Positions 37,565 to 48,951 of a DNA stretch of 64,000 nucleotides are shown one piece after another (the stretch's first letter is position 1; each line of letters begins with the position of its first letter). The notes under the pieces are model-generated. The model did no database searches and was not told the DNA's origin. It saw only the letters and a program-made list of their open reading frames with translations. The DNA lies in contig LUCM01005938.1 of the NCBI GenBank assembly GCA_008360955.1, forward strand, positions 62,001 to 126,000, read 5' to 3'. Made by a program: the position numbers and the translations under genes. The stretch comes from Fasciolopsis buskii. Its lineage: Eukaryota > Platyhelminthes > Trematoda > Plagiorchiida > Fasciolidae.

Positions 37565-38039
37565 CCTTTTATTTTTTGTTTTTCTTCTGTGCACACAATT
37601 AATCGGGCCAAACCTACTTGGTATTCATGTCCATTTGAAGTCGGCACTAAAACACGAAGGATTCCTTTGTCGTCGTTGACGAACTATTCCTGCGTGCGTT
37701 GTGCACACCGCAGCCTGCAGCTTTGATCCCCAAAACCAAATAACCAATCTTGGCTCAATCTTATGGCGTACAGTTCATTATCACTGGAGGTTTTTAGCCA
37801 AATTTGGCCGATGGTTATAACAGTGTATTTCCTTTTGATTTACCCAACCCTTGAATTGGTGAAATTTTGTCACTTACACCCCATAATCTGCCCATTGCAT
37901 TTTCTCGGCTGCACTTTAGTAGTTTAGCTTCGTTTTTGTTATCGTTCATTTTACTACTAGAGTTAATTAGGAAATTTTTAAATGTCATTGGGCAACCGTG
38001 ATTCTCTTTTGACCAGCAATTCTTTGTTTATCCATCCGT

Positions 38040-38690
38040 TGCCACCACTTCTCGAGACCTCTTTTCGGGCCAGTATTTTTTGATATATTGTCCGCGATTT
38101 CTCTTTGAATTTTTCTTATCGCAGCCAACTTTTATTACGATATCAGAACTGAAATCTTGATCATCGTGTGAGGGACCGCCAGGTGAGCTCGTCTTTGGAC
38201 GTTCGTCCCTTCTTTTGCCATCATGGCTCCAAAGCTGTTCTTTCCCATTTCTGTGCAGGGCCACTGACCGTCGGCTACCTTAGCGGCTTGAACGGGAGCC
38301 AAGATGGTATTTTGTCTTTTTTCGGAGTAAACAGCATGAAGTTGTCCAATGAACCATGGCCTCCCCGTTTGCTTTCCAAAACCTTCGCTCTACTCTACTT
38401 ATTAGGTGATTTATACCAGAGGCGCTTCCATTGTATGGCAGTGTTTACTAGGTGACATAACCGGATGCTCAGGTTCCTATTTTACTTTGACGTTCTGCAA
38501 TCTCTCTCCAACTCTGAGTAATCCCTCAATCAATGCGGAGGTGAACACCCGCAAACCTTAACCATCAACGCGAGCCGACGCAGCTCCATCAGGAGATTTC
38601 ACCTGCAATGGGAAATTTGCTAGGTGCAATAAAATTTTTACGTTCAATTGGGATTGCTCAATTTATGCTGCATAGATAATTTGGCCATCA
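38040..38690 (+). repeat. Direct repeat pair, copy 2 (~650 bp)
   Basis: Same orientation as 33700-34400, about 4.3 kb apart. The pair could be the LTRs of an element with 3.6 kb of internal sequence, or two separate insertions. No TG...CA ends or primer-binding site could be fixed. Confidence 0.85.
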
Positions 38691-40890
38691 GTATCCATGT
38701 GGCTTTTCTCGTTCTTGGTCTAATCTCTCGCCAGTGGTTTTGCTAGCCGTTTGAATTCCGCAATCATTTCCGTGATATTGCTCGATTAAAAAGGCGTCTC
38801 ATCCGTTGCATTCCGTTTTGACGCTAGGGGACCTGAAGGCCTAAGTTCATATTGTTTCTCCAGTCTTGGTGACTTTTAGTAAACTGCTGAGCCACAGGCA
38901 TCGAACTAGTGAGAATCTGTAGGCCGCGCATCGCTTTCTCTTTTTGAGGTTCATCGACGCTCAGTCTAATTTGTTTCCATGCGCTGCAATGCTTGGTATT
39001 GCCTATACTATCGTGCTATTAGGTGAGGTTCGATGCTGAATCCTTGTACTTCAGTTTTCTGTGTTGATCATCCCAACTGCAGACGAAGCAGTAATCTACT
39101 TCCCAACGATATTATCCATCATTTATATCTTGTCAAACAAATCTCCACTCCCAGCCACCTTATCTGATCAGAAATTCTGCACATATAGCTTAACACCTCG
39201 TCGAACTGCGGGGTTTGGATTTGTAAAAAGTGTCATTTAAATTCTAGCTTTTCGTCTACCACATTCGATGCCGACCAGATGACCCGATTTTCAAAGCTGT
39301 CTAACAAACGTTTGGGTCAGATTGTCCAATTGGTTAACTTACCGAGTTTCTTAAGACCATAAGAACAGTCTTTGATTAGGTTATGAGCAGATTCTACGTA
39401 GAACCATTGTTTCACCCTGGTCATTTCGCGAAGAATTCTCAGCCCATTAACCACAAACTTGACAAATTGGGTTCTAGATTGTGAATATAGCGCACGACGG
39501 TAAAAGAATCTTTACAGAATAATGCCATGCGGATTTCCGAAACCATAAAATCATATTATCACGTTTTCCGTTCTCACAGCCGATACTATAACCGTCAAAG
39601 TTAGCCTTGATACAGACACTTCCCTCAGCGGAGCGCCATCAGCCTGGTGAACTCCAGTCGGCTTTGACGTCTACCATCTGCCTTAGTCCACCAAAACTCG
39701 TTTCAGAAGCACCAGAGAAAAAATGAGTATAGAAAGTGAGCTGCAGTTTTTCTGTCGGTAGCGACTTTGAAAATGTTATTTGCCCCAATTTACTCAGTCA
39801 CCAACGACTTGATCCACTACGTCCGACGAAGGCAATATAATCTTTCGTCCCTTTCTGTTTTTTCTTGCCCACCTAACGTAATATCATTTTTCCGGCAACA
39901 TCTAGGGCGAGGTCAACCCCGACAGACCATCCAAACTCGCTGTTGACCACAGTACCCTCATCCGAGTGAACGGTTTTCCTAGGATATCCAAAGGAAAAGG
40001 AAGTTTATCGTCATGTGCGTTCCGCTAGACAGCAAACTTACGTTTCTTTGAAGTTTCGTGTCCTGCTGCATCCTGCACCAGCCATTTGCATCTCGACATC
40101 CATTTAAGTAGGTAAGACCAACCCAGTTCAAAGGACATTCCTACAAAAATTACGTATTTCAGGGCCCACTTGAGAACATAGACGGACACAGAAAGACAAG
40201 TTGCATAAAAACTTATCTTTGGGCTTTTCAGAGGCGCTGCTTCTGGCTCGGAATTTTAAAGTTTTAGAGCCTTGTGGAATGCAAAATTATCGCACGAGTG
40301 AAGGCATTCTGCTGCAAATGGATGCACGGGCAGCTGAAACATATCGGGCCCTCTCTCACGGTTTAGGTCGGCTCACCAATGTGACCGGAATGCAATTCTG
40401 TCTCACATACAAAAAAGTCTGGCCTCTTTGCTGATATGGCCAACGTTCCCAAGTGAAATTTGCGTAACATTTTGACAAACGGGGCGGTAAGTGGTCGTTA
40501 AGCAGGAACCATGCACTTCCAGCGGCTCAGTCGAACAAGACCCATTTTGTTTAATGGGATGCGAAAAGTTGGTGACGCAGGAGACATCGACCTCTGCCGA
40601 TTGTCCCTCGGACTCGTTTATCCACGTACTTGGGACCTAGGTTCCTTGACATAAGCTCCATTCAGTTTTAAGTCTTTTAACAGCCTCTTTTTCGGGTGAC
40701 ATAGTATACCCCTCAGCACGATTTTATTAACCCGTAGTACCCGTAGCCCCCTTTCCAATGAATGGACATTACGGTTCTCTTGCTTTCGTAACGGGAGCTC
40801 CGTTGTATCGTCGACTGAAGTGACCGATCTTCTCGAGTCATTTCTCCATGGTCGTCGGATGCACCCTGAAATACTGCGGTGCAGCCACTT
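38691..40890. other. Decayed sequence, possibly BEL/Pao pol remains
   Basis: No intact frame. Near 39.93-39.97 kb the minus strand reads EGTVVNSEFGW, which recalls the FGW/LGW segment that ends the protease-like part of BEL/Pao pol, but the surrounding frame is broken. Nothing else is assignable. Confidence 0.3.
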
Positions 40891-41229
40891 AAATTCCTCT
40901 TATATCGCCCTCCGACAATGCGAAAAAGTTCGCGGCAGCTGCCAACTTTTCGTCCCGGTCCAACTATCCAAAAGTGATCCAGCCGAAAGATTTTCGGAGA
41001 GCAAATGGCTTTTCTGTTTGCCTAAGCGGTGCTTCAATACCCCGTTAGTTTTCAGTAAGTCGCATTCAGTAAGCGTGCTCACTGATGCTCCTTGCATATC
41101 GTCTGAGTTTAATTCATCAAGGTGAGACCATCTCTGAGCATCAGTCTTAGTCTGGTTTGGCGCTCTGCCTGACGGTCTACGCATTGCAAACACGTCAGGG
41201 ACATCCACGGACTTGCTGATCTCAGCCAA
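40890..41229 (-). pseudogene. BEL/Pao-like protease-region fragment
   Basis: A minus-strand frame of 109 codons reads DVPDVFAMRRP, then RWSHLDELNSDD, then VSTLTECDLL. It resembles the DUF1758-type region of BEL/Pao pol, where a W-x-H-L motif and an acidic stretch precede a V-x-x-L-I-x-x-D segment. The protease catalytic Asp region upstream is not seen, consistent with the CR1-like insertion starting just beyond 42.1 kb. It agrees in strand with the gag-like fragment at 48.4-48.95 kb and the RT-like fragment at 33.1 kb. Confidence 0.4.
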
Positions 41230-42149
41230 CTAAAACTGTGGGCATAATTTCACCCTTTTAAATCCCCAGATGCAGCAGACCTTGCTAATCACGCGCTTTG
41301 TCAAGCTCTTTGGCATGTCTAGTCCCGTAATGAAATCGTCTGGGACACAGTGGTACACCGTTCCTCGCCGTGAGTTGTTGTAGTAGCTATTTTTAGTTAA
41401 CTAACGCTATTCTGACATCATTGGCAGAGTTAGAACCATTTTCCTAGAGAAAAAAACCAGCTTAATTTTTCCGAGCAATAAATATTGAATTACTCGCTGA
41501 TTTACCATTTTGCTTGGTTTGGTCTAAAATTTTAGTTGACTTCAATTCAAGCGATTTTATACTTCATAGCACAACGTCCATCTGTCTGTTTACTTGCTTC
41601 TAAGATTAGACAAATCTGTTGCTCTGTTTACCCATTTTACTGGCTGCACGTTTTCAGAAGTCTCAGAGCCATCTAGCTGCTTAGGCGTATCTTGTGAATC
41701 AGGCTTCCTGCTTTACTCTTCAATATCGCACTTGGTTTAAAGCAGTTAGCCTTTTTATCAGTGCCTATCTGTAGGAGTTCACTACTTGCATGGTAGTTCA
41801 CCATCCGGACCACCCCGTATAAGCGGAATCCGCACAGTAGAAAGGTTGGATTGCTAACAAGAATGTAGCAAATAATTTTGCTTCTTCTAAATACTACAGT
41901 TCGGATACTAACTTAAACAAATTTTGTCAACCCACACCCTTCTGTTACACATCGCCCATGTTGTATTCGTAAGGAAAATAAATCGACAAACAAAAATGCG
42001 GAAATTCTCGACACGCATTCTAAGATCTCCACAAGGGAACGAACCTCACGCACGGTTTCGACATGTGGTACTTCGAGCAATAAGGTCCTTCACGGGTTAT
42101 CTCCTGCTCGGTGGCTGTCACTGACAAGTGCAATGCGACCAGCAGGAGG

Positions 42150-42685
42150 GCCACTGACAATGAGAGAAAGATCGCCAACCTCAAGATTCAAGTTCAGTCA
42201 TTGGAAGGTACCGCGTCACGATTATCTCCACATCTCAAAATTTCGGAGACTGCAAAATAACCCGTCCTCAAAATCCCGACAAAATTAGCCGCCAGTTAGA
42301 GTCCATTGCCACGGGGCTTTGCAAACTCACTATTGCCGGTAAAAATGCTTTAGTTTTCAATGATCTAGATCGCCTAATGCTGGAAAAGATCAACGTCCGC
42401 ATCTTAGTTGCACGCAACCTGTCCCATCGTTGATGTTCCTGTATCAAGCTGCCAAAAACTGAAACGGTACGATTACCCCTTGCCGTTTCAGTTTCCCGAT
42501 GGGCTATCGGCTAAACAATTTGTTACCAGATCGCAGTTAATTGCCCGTGTTCCGCCTTCCAAGAACATTAAAATCTTCGCCGACGAACATCCATCCAAAG
42601 TGAAGCAAAGCGAAGTTCGAGGACTTATTCGGCTACAACCTCAAAAGACATCCTTCGGAGCTCCCTGGACAAGGTGCCCACACTA
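42150..42685 (+). pseudogene. CR1-like ORF1 remnant
   Basis: Begins with a coiled-coil-like NERKIANLKIQVQSLEG, continues after frameshifts with PDKISRQLESIATGL, then DLDRLMLEKINVRILVARN, and in another frame (42408-42686) with VDVPVSSCQKLKRYDYPLPF, then RVPPSKNIKIFADE. A coiled coil followed by a basic nucleic-acid-binding domain is typical for ORF1 of this retroelement class. At least two frameshifts. Confidence 0.55.
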
Positions 42686-42859
42686 GACTTTTGCTTACCA
42701 GCAGTAAATAAAAACAACAATTGGCTTAGCTGCCTTCAGCTCTCCCCTCCCTTTTAGCCACTCAGCAAATGGCCGTACCTCACGTTTCCTCAAATTTTTT
42801 ACCTCCGAAAGTAAGGGAGACGATGGCGAGAATGGTGACTTTCGCATCGTCACGTGAAT

Positions 42860-43960
42860 GACCATAGCATATCCACCAATAGCGGACCCCTAAATAAAAC
42901 TCCCAACCCAGTTCCCCACCTAACAACGTCAACTTCACGGAGCAGCAACGCCAGCCTCCTAATGCAGACCACTCCCAGTCTACTAACTAATCTGGTCTCT
43001 GTACCTGCTACGTTAATAGCAGCTCCTACCTCACCTACGGAAATGGTCATCCCACATTAGCTTAACCCGTCCATGACTGCAGGCCACTTACACCTTAACC
43101 CAAAGTGTGCGTCCATCGGCCTCTAAACTGAAGCTCGCATAACTCTTTTCAGACTCCAACAAATGGAGCTGCACGTCACTTGCCCGAAGGTAGGTTGATA
43201 CTGATTAAAATCCAAAGATGTTTGAAAACCATCCAAACTCAGTCCATCGGGGCACCAAATACAACACAGATGGCCTCCACCTCTGCCAATTGCCACTCAA
43301 CGGCCACTGAAAAACAGCCAGGTCTATCAATACACTGACATAACACCCAATGAAAACGCCCTCGCATCGCCCCTCTAGCCGATCGCAAATGAGCGAATAA
43401 CCAGGCCTCTTGTCAGCCGAATATATACCACCCCAAATCCTTCTCAAACGTAGTATCCAACTTCTATTCCCCTGGGCCGATACCTGTTAACTATGGTCCG
43501 TTCTCTCCATATTTTAACCACCTGACGCAACTTGACAAGCACTATTCTCTTTCTACCCACATAAATCCAAAGACCTCAAAATGGCCGCCCCTTATGAGCC
43601 TTCAACCGTTCCCGTTAGATCAAGCCTCAATTACTTTACCGGATCCACAAAATTTCTGCTGCAAGGCCAGAGAAATCCCACCCGTCGGCATACCTCACCT
43701 CTTTCTCCTTGGTACCCCCTCACCCACAACTGTTACTCATCATTCACTAACCCACCCTCCCCTGAGAAGTACCCCATCGGTCCGGCATTTTCAAGGGTTG
43801 CATTGCCAACCGCAAATGCGGTTCCAAAAACATGGCTTCCCTGAATACGGGAATGTACCTACATGGGGTCAGTATTTTATCGCATGAAACTTGGGTCTTT
43901 TGTCCAGTTACCTCCAAGATGGCCACAACGGATCGCCTCTAGGAACACATTCATCTCTAG
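42860..43960 (+). other. CR1-like element: Pro/Ser/Thr-rich linker
   Basis: Open but short frames rich in Pro, Ser and Thr (for example 42854-43060 and 43581-43844), consistent with the low-complexity region between ORF1 and the endonuclease domain. No catalytic motifs are expected here. Confidence 0.45.
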
Positions 43961-43966
43961 AGTAAT

Positions 43967-44880
43967 ATGCTATCAACAACCTTCATCACTACCCGCTCCG
44001 AATTCTGCACCGTCTCATCCCACAATCAGTACAGAATGGGCCTCCAGCTTTTTCCATGCTTCTACACAAATTTTCAATCTCGAATAATTTCAAATGTTCC
44101 GTACGATGTTCCTTCTAAGCCCGATGCATCAGCTGTAAATCTACCGCCTCCTAATATCTGTACTTCAGCTTACCAAGCCACACTCCCGACTGTTTGCCGC
44201 CCTACCAAACCATTTAGCATTGACTGCACATCCAAAGTGCCTCTGATTCTGCTCAACGCGCAATCCCTCCTAAGCAAAACGGGCAACTTGAAACATTCTG
44301 CGCAAAATCACTTTTATGGCATCATTCTACTTACTAAAACCTGGTTCACTGGATACAGACCCTTAAACCAAATATTTCTGATTGGTCATAACTCTTTACT
44401 AACGCACCGAACTAATCGGTCTGGAGGTGTTCGATTGGCTGACGTCAAGCGCAAATTCTCCATTTCCCTCCTTGGACATCCTGTGCTAGACACTTCGTCT
44501 AAAACCTTGTGGCTCTCTATCCGTTAGCATAATTCTATAGTGCACCTTGGATGTGCTTACCGACTTACATCGTCAAACAGCTTCGAGCTCCCTAAACTCA
44601 TCAAGGCTTTCGAGTACATTGCACCCATCCATTGGGAAGCGTAACTTATAGCAGGATACTTCTATACTCCTTAGATCTGCTGGTCCACCAGGACTTCCCT
44701 TTCGTAGTTATTTAACTTCGGTCGTAGGAGGATTAACGCAGTATGTCGCAAACCCCTCCAGAGGAAATAAAATCCCTAACCTCGTATTAACCCACGTTCC
44801 TCCGCGCTAGATAACCTTCCGGGTAGCGACCACAAGATGGTCTCCTGCTATCTTTGTTTTCGTCCCAGACCCTGAACATC
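43967..44880 (+). pseudogene. CR1-like endonuclease domain, catalytic residues lost
   Basis: An open frame of 186 codons (43967-44527) ends in the first half of an apurinic-type endonuclease: LILLNAQSLLSKTGNL, then ILLTKTWFTGY. The usual catalytic Glu of the T-E-T-W motif is Lys here. After a stop, shifted frames give LIAGYFYTP near 44.65 kb, where relatives have GDFN, and NLPGSDHKMVSCYLCF near 44.82 kb, where the Ser-Asp-His motif is kept. Two of the catalytic sites are therefore substituted and the frame is broken, so the domain cannot nick DNA. Confidence 0.7.
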
Positions 44881-45379
44881 TGCAACCACTAGCCAGTCCG
44901 TCAGCGTCGCTTACAAAGCTGTCGACGTCCTATAGGCGAACTTGCACACGAATAATGAAAACCTCACTCCTCGCGGAGCTCAACCCCGACCAATGCGAAT
45001 AAGCAAAATCCGCAAATATGAAAAAAGATTCTTAAACTGCAGAATATCTACACGTAAACCTTAGGCCTCTCCAAGTTATTGAGGATAAGCCGACTTCAAA
45101 ACCACCTGCTTGCTACGTCTGAGGGCTAAATTTGTTGACAGGACCAAATTGCTCTCCGGCAATCGAATCGCGGCCCGCGCGTTGCCAGACATCAGCGGTC
45201 CCACACTATCCGCAATAAATCAAGTGTCGTTGTGCACATCAAACATAACAGCCAGCAGCTCCACAATCCAAAGGAAATTGTAGAGACCTTTGACTCATGC
45301 TTCTCCACCTTAACTTGTGTCGTCGCCAACAATTTACCTACCCATACTAAGCTAACAGACCAACCACCCGTCCATCTTT

Positions 45380-46270
45380 GTTAATACAGAGATAACAGAG
45401 AAGGCCCTCGGTGACATAAAACCACCTTACCAATCCGGCTTCTCTGCTTCGGAAAAACCAATATTACACTTTTTTTTAAACCTGGTTACTACCTCCATGT
45501 CAACTTGGGTAATTCATGTTTAGTGGAAAATCTCCACCATCGTTCCTCTCCACAAAAATGGGTCACTACGATCCACAAAACTGTCGTCTAATAAACCAAA
45601 CACCCGTCTTGGCTAAAATTATGGACAGCATTGTCAAGGACCAACTAATTATCTTCCTCACGAACAACGAATTAATTGGTGAATTCCAGCATGATTTTCT
45701 TAAGCACAGGCCCTGTACTCCATGCCACTTGGATCTGGTCACTCTAAATGTTGTTGACAAAAAAGTCATTATAATGATCTTTCTTGACATGCCCAAGCCG
45801 TTTGTTTGTTTTCCCCGTGAACGACTTTTATCAAAAATCAATTCCTACAGCTTAGCAGATCCGCCGTACCCTTGGTTAGCCTCCTATCTCTCTGGCCGCT
45901 CTCAAGTAGTTATTATTAAAGGAATCCTGTCCCAACCCTAGCCAATCACAACTGGTTTAATATAATCTAGTGTCCTCGGCCTCTTAATAATCCTGCTCTA
46001 CGTAGGCGACATCATTCTAGCAATATGCCAGGGCACACCCTTCTTATTTTCCAACGATTTCTAGATAGTCCATTCTTTCGAGCTATCTTCCATGCCCCAA
46101 ACCATGGCCAACATCATGGAGGATTTAAAATCACTAGACAAGCAGTGCAGGCAATGGGCGATGCAGTCCTCTGCCACCAAAAGCACTGTTCTTGCCTATA
46201 AGTGTCACGTTCCCCCTAGTCTCCTAATACTATCCACTCGGTGTGTAAAGGGTCTAGACTAAAAATGCTC
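45380..46270 (+). pseudogene. CR1-like reverse transcriptase, broken
   Basis: The main frame (45516-45941, 141 codons) contains YDPQNCRLINQTPVLAKIMD, FLTNNELIGEFQHDFLK, IIMIFLDMPKPF (RT motif A, with the first catalytic Asp kept) and LASYLSGRSQVV. After a stop at 45939, ITTGLI-stop-SSVLG corresponds to the xGxxQGSxLGPLLF motif. At about 46051-46069 the active-site FADD is FSND, losing one catalytic Asp, followed by a stop. The element cannot reverse transcribe. The domain identity is secure from the succession of motifs. Confidence 0.8.
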
Positions 46271-46394
46271 CTGTTCGTTCAACTTGGACTAGCAAGCGGT
46301 TTGCCAACTTGCAAATGCAAGCAGGACTAATGGCCTCACTGGTAAAACATTCCGCGCTCTAAGAGGTAAGCTGATGCTTGCAAATCACTTTGTA

Positions 46395-46760
46395 GACCAC
46401 GATTGCAGTGCTTCCCGATAATTTTCTCGAACACACGCAGAGTTGATCGGGTTGCAGTAGAAAACGTACAACGGGCATTCACAAAGAAAATCCTTGGTCC
46501 GACATCAAGCCTTGGTTCCGGGGAACGACGCGTGTTGGTTCAACTTAGCCTCACTTGGTTACGTCGTCTTAAGCTGAACCTTACACTCCCTTTCAGGCTT
46601 TCGAGGACGAAAGCACACATGGATGGAAATCCCGTCTGATTCGCCAACGAGTCTTCTTACCCTATCAGGAATCTACCGTTGTCCCTTGGAATGCCACCTT
46701 CCAAATTGTCTTTTAGGAGAAAATTATTTCTGATTGTTTACTCTAATTTATAAACTAGAT
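46395..46760 (+). pseudogene. CR1-like C-terminal block
   Basis: A frame from 46403 to 46639 reads FSNTRRVDRVAVENVQRAFT, then KKILGPTSSL, ERRVLVQLSLTWLRRLKLNL and PFRLSRTKAH. This matches the conserved segment after the RT thumb in CR1/Jockey-type elements, where E-x-V-Q-R-R-x-T-K and L-xx-RR motifs recur. It follows the RT in the right order. Confidence 0.7.
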
Positions 46761-46780
46761 TACCTGACCGTGACCGATCC

Positions 46781-48380
46781 TGTCATAATATAATGAAATT
46801 TAGGAGTGTACTGGCTAGATAGTACAGTCTGGACGAAGCTTTTGAAGGCCACCTAGACTTTCAGCTCCACCTCAAACTAGGCGCCCAAAGCTATGCCACC
46901 TTTTGCCGGGTTCCTTTAAAAAAATACTGACACAAACGACTATTACGTTATACCTTCCTTCCTGCAGCTCTGCTAAGAAAGCTAAGTAAACCGGCAGAAA
47001 TACACTGAGCCATGTTTTGGTCCAACGGTTTCTCCTATTCCCAACACATCAGCTTCCACATTTCTTCAATCACAATTTTATCTCCCTTGTTAGGTCAGCA
47101 ACGCAGATCATGTTCACCATGACAACTGTCAAACGATTATCTCCTAATACTTCGGAGCATTTATCAAACTATTTGCAACTGAATCACCTTGTGTCATAAA
47201 GGCAACTTCGTCCAGGAGGACCCTGGTCGTGAGTTCTTTATTATGAACCAGAGTATCAGTTCCATTTATTTCCGATAATCCCTCCGATAGTTGATCCAGG
47301 GCCAAGTCACATTAACTCCCTATCATCAATCGTAAATCTTGTCTTCTTACCTTGCATTCCATTTCACTTTTTGGCCTAAATTTTCATTCAGCCGAACAAC
47401 CATAGTTTGTAAGAGGCCTCTATTTCTCCATCCTTCACTAATCACCATAATTCCAAGCCGGAAACCTAGCCAGACCACTTCTACCCAGTATGTTTCAGAT
47501 CCCCGCCCAGGATATACGCGTTGTTGCTGGTTCCACCCTCTTACGGGCAACTCCAAATCTACTAACTTCTGATTTCTGCTAGGATTCCGCTAGCCGGAAC
47601 CGGCGCTTGAGTGCTGGTCCGCTCAACCCAAACCACGCAATTTAATGCTTTGCACACCCCACTCAGATGGATCTTCGCGACCGGCCAAAAGCACGGTTAC
47701 TACTCCCACGAGAAGGGCGCGCAAATGCCCTCAAATGCCTCACTTGTACTGCGTTTTGAGCTCAAAACTGCGACAACAGAGATGAGAGCGCTGAAGGATT
47801 TCATGGTTTTGCTTATTGCACGAAATATTTCCCATCGCATCTCTCAGTCTGGTTTTCCGCCACACGCAGACGAATGCAATCAGCAGTCCCAGAGTTCCAT
47901 ATTCTCACTCTGCAAGACATTTCATAGACACCCATTCTCCAGGTAGTTCGCCAGATCCGATAATACTCCTGCGCGACTTCCGTAGTTCACCTGCTCCTTA
48001 TGATTGTTAAATGCGACCTCCTTGGTTACCTTACATGACGTTCCTCTTGATTTTGGCTAGTTTCATCCAGTTATCATATCCCTGCTGATGTTCATCTCAG
48101 ACCGCAAACAGTCCGAGAAAACCCTGTATAAGCTTGCAAAGCATGTTGTCAAGTTTTGACGTTTGTCTAACACACTTGTGCACTGCCTACTGCCTTGCAC
48201 TTTTTGATGACGCCTCCCGAGTAATCCAAATTAGCATATATCCACACATCCCTTTTGAGTTCCATTATTCACCCGTCCTCTGCGTTGTCCATGAATAAAT
48301 TTGGTTTTGCCTGCGAGTGCCTCGCGCTGATCAAGTAATGTCCGTCATTACTTAGTGTTGTCACTAGTTTGCTGCCTGGA
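46781..48380. other. No identifiable gene; CR1 tail or BEL interior
   Basis: Only short frames on both strands with no domain recognised. It lies between the end of the CR1-like coding region and the BEL-like gag tail and presumably contains the 3' end of the former and decayed parts of the latter. Confidence 0.4.
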
Positions 48381-48383
48381 GAG

Positions 48384-48951
48384 CTAAATCCATGTAGGTT
48401 CCTTTGAGCGACAATATATAACTCGGTTGAAGCCCAGCCGTACTAATTCAGTAGGCTGCCTCGCAACCGTAATGCTGCATATTTTGCTCTCATAGCTGCT
48501 GTTTTCAGCCCCGTTTTCGTGCGCACCAAAGGATGGTAAGCGCCTTTGCGTCCGCCATTCGGGCATTGGGTTCTTCGGCATGTCGTGACTAAACACGTTC
48601 CGCTCAAGCAGTACATTTTGCTTTATCCCTGCCCGCCTCGACTTTCATCATTCGGGATATTTGGGATAAGGCCAACCCACGTTTCCTGCGCAGCTTGCAC
48701 TTTACTAGTCCGCCCTTACCTTAACGGAGGACGCGCGTAACCTCCGATGTCCAGCACCTGACCTGATCATTTGATTCGTCAGTGTGAGTCGCTCCAATCA
48801 GTGCACCAGGTCTGCTGCCATGCCTCAAAATTTGGCCAAAACGATTGTTCGCAATGTGCACCTGCGACTCAATATAATCAGTCATTTCCTGGAAATTCGC
48901 CTCTCTGGTTCCGCTTCCCATTCGGTTCAATTCCTCTGCCCAGCACGCCAC
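48384..48951 (-). pseudogene. BEL/Pao-like gag tail, fragment
   Basis: A minus-strand frame from 48951 reads CWAEELNRMGSGTREANFQE, then MTDYIESQVHIANNRFG. It resembles the Gag end in BEL/Pao elements, where a W-A segment is followed by a helix with F-I-E-x-x-x-x-x-A-N-x-x-F-G. Downstream frames with Cys pairs (about 48.60-48.67 kb) could be the remains of the zinc-knuckle region. Stops and shifts throughout. Family call by recalled pattern. Confidence 0.45.

Larger units (their letters stand above)
34401..38039. other. Interior between the 33.7/38.0 kb direct repeats
   Basis: Contains a 10-base gap (36884-36893), the dispersed repeat at 37459-37564, and two adjoining minus-strand frames: 37276-36731 (181 codons including 4 unknown, acidic N-terminal part) and 36782-36420 (120 codons, with Cys/His-containing stretches). 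If the repeats are LTRs these frames would be candidate internal genes of a minus-strand element, but no gag, RT or integrase motif is recognised. Confidence 0.4.
42100..46780 (+). mobile_element. CR1-like non-LTR retrotransposon, near full length but inactive
   Basis: A single + strand element with an ORF1-like segment, an endonuclease, a reverse transcriptase and the conserved C-terminal block in the normal order. It is broken by many frameshifts and stops. Base composition is C-rich on + and differs from the flanking sequence. It appears to be inserted inside a BEL/Pao copy lying on the other strand. The exact 5' and 3' ends were not found; no terminal microsatellite or target-site duplication was identified. 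Confidence 0.75.
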
